64,000 nucleotides of DNA, taken from assembly GCF_014873915.1 (NCBI RefSeq), contig NZ_JADBEJ010000005.1, positions 1,860,001 to 1,924,000 on the forward strand, in the 5' to 3' direction. A program made the position numbers and the translations under genes. The DNA comes from Amycolatopsis roodepoortensis. GTDB taxonomy: Bacteria > Actinomycetota > Actinomycetes > Mycobacteriales > Pseudonocardiaceae. The notes beneath the pieces are model-generated. The model was not told where the DNA came from. It saw nothing but the letters and a program-made list of their open reading frames with translations, and made no database searches. Of this stretch, positions 58,625 to 64,000 are shown in pieces. The stretch's first letter is position 1, and the number at the start of each line of letters is the position of its first letter.

Positions 58625-60141
58625 GCGTCACCACCGTTCGAGCGTTCGTGAGAGGGGGAAAGGGATTCAGCGTCGGTCACGGGAGCGGCGAGCACGGCGT
58701 CGGCGACTCGCCACAGGGCGGCGGCCTTGGACGCCTTCACCAGCACCACGTCTCCCGCGCGGAGCTGATCATGCAGCAGGGCGATGGCGGCCTCGACGTC
58801 GGGTACCAGTACCGACTCCTCGCCCCAGGAACCCTCCTGCTGCGCGCCCTGATGGGTCGCCGCGGCCGCCTGGCCGATGACGACGAGCTTGTCGATGTTG
58901 AGCCGGACGACGAGCCTGCCGATGCCGTCGTGGGCCTCGACCGAGTTCTCGCCGAGGTCGCCCATCACGCCGAGTACCGCCCAGGAGCGGCGGTTCGCGC
59001 TCATCGACGCGAGCGCCTTGAGCGCGGCCCGCATCGACTCGGGGCTGGCGTTGAAGGAGTCGTTGAGGACCGTGACGCCGTCGGCGCGGGTGGTGACCTC
59101 CATGCGGCGTTCGGAGCGCCGTTCGAGACTGGACAGGCGGGCCGCGACCTCCTCGACCGTCGAGCCCATCTCCAGTGCCACGGCGGCCGCGCTGAGCGCG
59201 TTCGCGACGTGGTGTTCGCCGTAGAGCGGCAGCTTGACCGGCGCTTCGCCGTTCGGGGTGACCAGCCGGAACGACGCGCGCGCTTCGCCGTCGAGAGTGA
59301 TGTCGGCCGCGCGGACCTGCGCGGACTCGCTCTCGCCGACGAACACGACCCGGGCCTTCGTCCGGCTCGCCATGGCCGCGACGTACGGGTCGTCGAGGTT
59401 CAGGACCGCGACACCGCCGTCTTCGGCGCTCGGCAGCGCTTCGACGAGTTCACCCTTGCCCTTGGCGATGCCCTCGCGGGAGCCGAACTCGCCGACGTGG
59501 GCGGTGCCGACGTTGAGCACGACCCCGATCCGCGGCGGCGCGATGGCCGCCAGTTCGGCGATGTGGCCGGGCCCGCGGGCGGAGAGCTCCAGTACGAGCT
59601 GCCGGGTCGAGTCGTCGGCCCGCAGCGCCGTCCAGGGGTGGCCCAGTTCGTTGTTGAACGATCCCGGCGGCGCCACCGTCGGGCCGAGCGGCTCCAGCAG
59701 CTGGGCGATGATGTCCTTGGTCGAGGTCTTGCCCGCCGAACCGGTGACCCCGACGACGGTCAGGTGGTCGCCGGCGAGCTTCTGGATCACGTGCCGGGCG
59801 ATCTTGGCGAGCGCGGCCAGCACCGCGGCACCTGCCCCGTCCTTGTCCGAGACCAGCGCGAAGGCGCGCTCGTGCCCCTCGCCGGCCTCCAGCGGCGGGA
59901 CGATCACGGCCGGGGCGTCGACCTCGCGGGCGGCGAGCACCGCGACGGCGCCCGCCTCGACGGCCCGCGCGGCGAAGTCGTGGCCGTCGACCTTCGCCCC
60001 GGGCAGCGCGATGAACAGCCCCCCGGGAGTGACCTCACGGGTGTCGAATTCGACGCTTCCGGTGACCTCGGCGGTCCCGTCGGTCCGATGCAGCCTGCCG
60101 CCGACGATGGCGGCGATCTCGGCCAGGCTGAGCACGATCAC
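58621..60141 (-). CDS. murF: UDP-MurNAc-tripeptide--D-Ala-D-Ala ligase
   Basis: 506 residues. It adds the D-Ala-D-Ala dipeptide to the stem. VTGSAGKTSTKDII (near 131) is the ATP loop, VLNVGTAHVGEFGSREGIAKGKGELVEAL covers the central motif near 210, and NDSFNASPESMRAALKAL (near 357) the C-terminal motif. It starts with GTG in the last bases of murE (overlap four). The 3' end extends a little past the family with ESLSPSHERSNGGDA, which overlaps the mraY start. Confidence 0.95.
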   Translation of the reverse strand: MIVLSLAEIAAIVGGRLHRTDGTAEVTGSVEFDTREVTPGGLFIALPGAKVDGHDFAARAVEAGAVAVLAAREVDAPAVIVPPLEAGEGHERAFALVSDKDGAGAAVLAALAKIARHVIQKLAGDHLTVVGVTGSAGKTSTKDIIAQLLEPLGPTVAPPGSFNNELGHPWTALRADDSTRQLVLELSARGPGHIAELAAIAPPRIGVVLNVGTAHVGEFGSREGIAKGKGELVEALPSAEDGGVAVLNLDDPYVAAMASRTKARVVFVGESESAQVRAADITLDGEARASFRLVTPNGEAPVKLPLYGEHHVANALSAAAVALEMGSTVEEVAARLSSLERRSERRMEVTTRADGVTVLNDSFNASPESMRAALKALASMSANRRSWAVLGVMGDLGENSVEAHDGIGRLVVRLNIDKLVVIGQAAAATHQGAQQEGSWGEESVLVPDVEAAIALLHDQLRAGDVVLVKASKAAALWRVADAVLAAPVTDAESLSPSHERSNGGDA

Positions 60142-61769
60142 TCTGACTCCAGACGTCTGCGGATGGCGGAGGCCAGCTCTTCCCGGTCGGAGAACGGGTG
60201 CACCACACCCTGGACCTCCTGGCCGGTCTCGTGGCCCTTGCCCGCGATGAACACGATGTCGCCGGGCCGGGCCAGCTCGACCGCGTGGATGATGGCTTCC
60301 CGGCGGTCGGCGATCTCGACGATCTCGCCGCCGAGGGCGGGGCCGGCATTGCGGGCGCCGGCCAGCATCGCCGCCCGGATCGCGGCCGGGTCCTCCGAGC
60401 GCGGGTTGTCGTCGGTCACGATCAGGACCTCGCTGCGCCGGACCGCCGCCTCGCCCATCACCGGGCGTTTGGCGGTGTCGCGGTCCCCGCCGCAGCCGAG
60501 GACGGTGATGATCCGGCCCTCGGTGCGGGCACGCAGCGCGTCGAGCCCCTGCGCGACGGCGGCGGGCTTGTGCGCGTAATCGACGACGGCGGTGAACGAC
60601 TGGCCGAGGTAGACCCGCTCCATCCGGCCCGGCACCTCGACCGCGGCGAGCCCGGCGACGATGGCGTCGAGCGGGACACCGGCGGTGTTCAGGATCGCGG
60701 CCGCGAGCACGGCGTTCGCCACGTTGAACTCACCCGGCAGCGGGATCTTCGCCGAAGCGGTGAGGCCGTCGGGTCCGTGGAGGGTGAAGGTCTGCTCCCC
60801 CGCCGGGGTGGGGGTCAGCTCGGTGGCGCGCCACAGCGCGTCCGTCCCCGGCTCGGTGGACACGGTGACCGTGTGCGGGGTGAGGAGTGCCTGGCCCCAG
60901 GCGCTGTCGACGACGACCACCTCGGCGGTGGAACGGCCGTCGAACAGTAGCGACTTGGCGGCGAAGTACTCCTCCATGTCCTTGTGGAAGTCCAGGTGGT
61001 CCTGGGAGAGATTGGTGAAGGCGCCGACCGCGAAGCGCGTGCCGTTGACCCGGCCGAGCGACAGCGCGTGGCTGGAGACCTCCATCGGCACGTGCGTGAC
61101 GCCTCGCTCGACCATCACCGCGAGGAGGGCCTGCAGATCCGGTGCCTCGGGGGTGGTGAACCCGCTGGCCAGCCGCTCGCCCGCGATCCGCGTCTCGACC
61201 GTGCCGATCAGCCCGGTGGTGAGCCCGGCCGCCTTGAGCCCGGCGTCGACTAGGTACGACGTCGTGGTCTTGCCCGACGTCCCGGTGATCCCGAGGACGG
61301 ACAGCTCCAGCGACGGCTCGCCGTAGATCCAGGCGGCGATCTCGCCGAGGGCGGCCCGCGGGTCCGGGTGCACCAGGATCGGCACGCCGGCGTCGCGGAG
61401 CACCGGGCGCTCGGCGCCGGCCTCGTCGGTGAGCACGGCGGCGGCGCCGGCCGCGATCGCCTGGTCGCTGAAGTCCGCGCCGTGGGCGCGGGCACCGGGC
61501 AGCGCGGCGAAGAGGTCACCGGGGAGGACGTGCTGCGCGCGCAGCGTGCTGCCCGTGACCGTCAGCTCGGCCGCGGCCGGGTAGTCGTCGCCGCCCACCA
61601 CCAGCCGCGCGCCCGCCCTGGCGAGCAGCGTGCCCAGCGGCATCGGCTCGATCCTGGCCGGGCGAGGGGGTGCGGCGACGGCCTTGACCGGGCTGTCCGG
61701 GACCTGGGCAGCCGACGCGCCGGACCCGCTTTCGACGGCGGGACCGCTGCGGGGATCTGAAGTAGGCAC
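60138..61769 (-). CDS. murE: UDP-MurNAc-tripeptide synthetase
   Basis: About 543 residues from the GTG at 61769. It adds the third residue, in this group normally meso-diaminopimelate. ITGTSGKTTTSYLV (near 157) is the ATP loop, FTNLSQDHLDFHKDMEEYFAAK (near 245) the central motif, and DDNPRSEDP (near 455) is the DNPR motif that marks diaminopimelate-adding enzymes. The first 40 residues are Pro/Ser/Ala-rich and the exact start is not certain; an ATG 46 codons further in (MPLGTLLARAG) is the alternative. No ribosome binding site stands before the GTG. Confidence 0.93.
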   Translation of the reverse strand: MPTSDPRSGPAVESGSGASAAQVPDSPVKAVAAPPRPARIEPMPLGTLLARAGARLVVGGDDYPAAAELTVTGSTLRAQHVLPGDLFAALPGARAHGADFSDQAIAAGAAAVLTDEAGAERPVLRDAGVPILVHPDPRAALGEIAAWIYGEPSLELSVLGITGTSGKTTTSYLVDAGLKAAGLTTGLIGTVETRIAGERLASGFTTPEAPDLQALLAVMVERGVTHVPMEVSSHALSLGRVNGTRFAVGAFTNLSQDHLDFHKDMEEYFAAKSLLFDGRSTAEVVVVDSAWGQALLTPHTVTVSTEPGTDALWRATELTPTPAGEQTFTLHGPDGLTASAKIPLPGEFNVANAVLAAAILNTAGVPLDAIVAGLAAVEVPGRMERVYLGQSFTAVVDYAHKPAAVAQGLDALRARTEGRIITVLGCGGDRDTAKRPVMGEAAVRRSEVLIVTDDNPRSEDPAAIRAAMLAGARNAGPALGGEIVEIADRREAIIHAVELARPGDIVFIAGKGHETGQEVQGVVHPFSDREELASAIRRRLESE

Positions 61770-62019
61770 CGACACAGCAAAGGAGGTTACCGGCGCGGCA
61801 TTCGGGTGACTGAAGCGGTGCGGGGTGTGAGCGCGGCGATCATGCTCGTGGTATTGGGTTTCGCGGGCTCTCCTTGGCACGCAAGGGCTTCCGACTGTCG
61901 CTTGAGGACTTCGCCCTTCTCCGGCCGACGTTCCCGCACGGTGCTCAGCGCGGAGACCCGTTCACGCACAGCGACGATCACTTCTCGGTGCCGGGCCGCT
62001 CAGCCGTGGTACCCGAAGC
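61770..62019. other. Gap upstream of murE
   Basis: 250 bases between murE and the repeat array that follows pbpB. It must hold the murE promoter if the cluster is not read through from pbpB. GAGG-type sites or hairpins are not evident, and no coding sequence is recognised on either strand. Confidence 0.4.
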
Positions 62020-62148
62020 CGCAACTCGCGTGTCCGGGGCGGTAACTCGCGTGTTTGAAGGCGTAACTCGCGTGTCTCCGGGCGTATGACCGAGTTACGC
62101 CTTCAATCACGCGAGTTGCGCCTCCAAGCACGCGACTTACGCCTTACA
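62020..62148. repeat. Inverted array of AACTCGCGTG units (copy B)
   Basis: Three forward units with GYAACTCGCGTGT lie at about 62020, 62042 and 62063, spaced about 21 bases. After the centre near 62086 come three complement units: CGAGTTACGCC, AATCACGCGAGTTGCGCC and AGCACGCGACTTACGCC, ending at 62146. The core equals that of the array at 49431-49529, with different spacers. It lies directly after the pbpB stop and so between pbpB and murE. Confidence 0.8.
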
Positions 62149-64000
62149 TCACGAGAGGACCAGCGGAACCTGGGGCGACGGGCCGTCCGAAAGCGGGATC
62201 TGGAACCGCTGCGCCAGGTACGCGGCCACCGAGTGGAACAGCGGCGCGGCCGAGAGCCCTTGCTGCAGGGTGGCGTCCGGGGCGTCGAGCCGGATGCCGA
62301 CCACGAAGCGCGGGTTGTCGGCGGGCAGGATCCCGGCGAAGGTGATGTTGTACAGGTGGTTGCTGTACGTCTTCGTCTGCGGGTCGACCTGCTGGCCGGT
62401 GCCCGTCTTCCCCGAGATCTGGTAGCCCTCCAGCGCCGCCTTCGGCCCGGTGCCGCTCTGCTGCCCGCGGCCCTTCTGCGTGACGGCGCGCATCATGTCG
62501 CGCACGGTCTTCGCCGCCTGCGGGCTGATGACCTGGACGGTCTTCGGCGCCGGTTCGGGGACGACGGTCCCGTCCGGGTTGACCTTCGCCTTGACCACCC
62601 GCGGTTCCACGCGCAGCCCGTCGTTCGCGATGGCCTGGTACATCGCGGCCATCTGCACGACGGTCATCGAAAGCCCCTGCCCGATCGGCAGGTTTCCGAA
62701 GGTGGTGGCCGACCACTGGTTGCGCGGCGGGACGACACCCGGGCTCTCGCCGGGGAGGCCGAGACCCGTGCGCTGGCCGAGCCCGAACTTCTTAAGCAGG
62801 TCCGCGTACCGGTCCTCGCCGAGTTTCTGCGCCAGCAACAGGGTGCCGACGTTCGACGACTTCGCGAAGATCCCGGTGGTGGTGAACTGCTGCGTGCCGT
62901 GATGCCAGGCGTCCTTGACGATCTTGTCCGCCACCTGCAGCGAGCCCGGCACCGGCAGGGACGCCTCCGGCGTGGTGATCCCCGCGTCGATCGCGCCGGC
63001 GGCGGTGACGATCTTGTTCACCGAACCGGGTTCGAACGGCGTGGTCACCGCGCGGTTGTTCAGGTTCTCCGTCTCGCTGCGCGAAGCCGGGTCGTTGAGG
63101 TTGACCGTCTTGTCGTTGGCCAGCGCGTAGACCTCGCCGGTCTTGGAGTCCAGGATGACCGCCTGGCCGCCCTTGGCCTTCGACTTGACGACGTAGTCGC
63201 TCAGCTGCCGCTGCAGTTCGTACTGCAGGTCGGTGTCGATCGTGAGCTGCAGGTCCGAACCGGGGACGGCGTTCTGGATGTCCCGTTCGGTGCCGGGGAT
63301 GACGAGGTTGTCGTTGCCGTTCCGGGTGTTGACGATCTTGCGGCCCGGTGTTCCGGCGAGATCGTTGTCCCGCGAGGCTTCGAGGCCGTAGCCACCGTGC
63401 AGGTTGTGCTTGGAGACGTCCTTGTCGTCGGTGCGCCAGTTCGCGTAGCCGACGATGTTGGCGCCGATCGAGTCACCGGGGTATTCCCGCTTCGAGCGCT
63501 TCTCGACGCTGATCCACGGGTATTCCTTGACGATCGCCTCGGCGACCGAAGGTTCGATGTCGTGGACCAGGTAGGTGAACCCGTCCGGCTTGTGGAACTT
63601 GTCCAGCAGTTCCTTCTCGGTGATCACGCCGGGCAGCTTGGCCGCGATCAGCTTCGCCGCGCCCGCCACCTCGGACTCGAAGTTCTTGCCCTTGGTGGGG
63701 TTCTTCGCGGCGAAGTCGTCCATCGTCTTGCGGACCCAGTTCAGGCTCACGGCGAGCGTGCGCACCTCGACGCTGAACGCGATCTTCGTGCCGTTGCGGT
63801 CCAGGATGGACCCGCGCTGCGCGGGACTTTCGATCACCGACGTCCGCTGCCGTTCCGCGGCCTCGGAGAGCGCGCCGGCCTCGAACCACTGCACCTGCAC
63901 CAGTTTGAGGCCGGCGAGCACCATCACGACGATCAACAGGATCCGAACGCCGGTGAACCGGCTCCGGTTCCCGCCGTTGCCCCGGCGGGCGGTGGCACGA
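62149..64000 (-). CDS. pbpB: Division penicillin-binding protein PbpB/FtsI (5' end outside window)
   Basis: The frame stays open to the right edge, so the start lies outside; 617 codons are inside. The visible N-terminus is a basic cytoplasmic stretch (RATARRGNGGNRSRF) and then the membrane anchor VRILLIVVMVLAGLKLVQV. The dimerisation domain begins near RGSILDRNGTKIA. The transpeptidase motifs are SVNK in FEPGSVNKIVTAAG, SSN in AKSSNVGTLLLA and KTGT in ISGKTGTGQQ. It cross-links septal peptidoglycan with FtsW. It heads this cluster here; the frame ends at the inverted array. Confidence 0.94.
   Translation of the reverse strand, partial: RATARRGNGGNRSRFTGVRILLIVVMVLAGLKLVQVQWFEAGALSEAAERQRTSVIESPAQRGSILDRNGTKIAFSVEVRTLAVSLNWVRKTMDDFAAKNPTKGKNFESEVAGAAKLIAAKLPGVITEKELLDKFHKPDGFTYLVHDIEPSVAEAIVKEYPWISVEKRSKREYPGDSIGANIVGYANWRTDDKDVSKHNLHGGYGLEASRDNDLAGTPGRKIVNTRNGNDNLVIPGTERDIQNAVPGSDLQLTIDTDLQYELQRQLSDYVVKSKAKGGQAVILDSKTGEVYALANDKTVNLNDPASRSETENLNNRAVTTPFEPGSVNKIVTAAGAIDAGITTPEASLPVPGSLQVADKIVKDAWHHGTQQFTTTGIFAKSSNVGTLLLAQKLGEDRYADLLKKFGLGQRTGLGLPGESPGVVPPRNQWSATTFGNLPIGQGLSMTVVQMAAMYQAIANDGLRVEPRVVKAKVNPDGTVVPEPAPKTVQVISPQAAKTVRDMMRAVTQKGRGQQSGTGPKAALEGYQISGKTGTGQQVDPQTKTYSNHLYNITFAGILPADNPRFVVGIRLDAPDATLQQGLSAAPLFHSVAAYLAQRFQIPLSDGPSPQVPLVLS

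Noticed and set aside
49431..62148. Evenly spaced short repeats at two loci resembling small CRISPR arrays
   Set aside because: Cores are only 10-13 bases, spacers 8-10 bases, units invert halfway, and no cas gene is present in the window.
63934..63936. Start of pbpB at a TTG inside the window
   Set aside because: The frame continues upstream to the window edge with a basic tail and the first part of the membrane helix, so the true start lies outside.

Overview
The window looks like chromosomal DNA of a high-GC actinomycete. The gene set and order fit the Pseudonocardiaceae, probably Amycolatopsis or a close relative; this is an inference from gene content, codon bias and synteny, with no search run. 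It is almost entirely coding. No integrase, transposase, plasmid, phage or CRISPR module was found. The only mobile-looking item is a 168-bp MITE-like palindrome at 692-859.

Region 1 (1-21.5 kb) is a recA/miaB neighbourhood of the kind seen in mycobacteria and corynebacteria. It holds an Rv2732c-like membrane protein and miaB, an orphan TAXI-type binding lipoprotein facing a two-component system, the gluABCD glutamate importer, a tRNA-Glu, an unannotated-looking 22-codon gene with its own ribosome binding site and intrinsic terminator, a four-gene succinate dehydrogenase operon of the Sdh1 type, a divergent Entner-Doudoroff pair (edd-eda) sharing two CRP-like sites with sdh, and then recX, recA and a DUF3046 gene. 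Both a LexA box and a PafBC-type (RecA-NDp) promoter are readable upstream of recA.

Region 2 (21.5-37.3 kb) carries a membrane-anchored Hsp70-like protein, the large helicase Lhr, peptide deformylase, and a run of small accessory genes: acetyltransferases, VOC proteins, a mycothiol-dependent isomerase-like protein, a HEPN protein, a YbaK protein, an EamA transporter, a DUF885 peptidase-like protein and metF.

Region 3 (37.3-51.2 kb) has an organomercurial-lyase-like gene, azlCD with a divergent CGNR regulator, a translationally coupled crtE-crtI-crtB-LLM oxidoreductase operon for a C40 carotenoid, a second CGNR regulator with a divergent MFS transporter, an Rv2175c-like DNA-binding protein divergent from a PASTA Ser/Thr kinase, and a TetR/NAD(P)-binding protein pair.

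Region 4 (51.2-64 kb, all minus strand) is the division and cell-wall cluster pbpB-murE-murF-mraY-murD-ftsW-murG-murC-ftsQ. Most genes overlap by a few bases. It stops after ftsQ: ftsZ does not follow, and a TetR gene converges on ftsQ instead.

The gaps between genes hold several families of long perfect or near-perfect palindromes. Each family occurs two or three times in the window, sometimes with compensatory base changes, and there are three loci of short tandem units that turn around and continue as their own reverse complement. These, the tiny gene at 10482-10550 and the displaced ftsZ junction are the most interesting non-routine signals.
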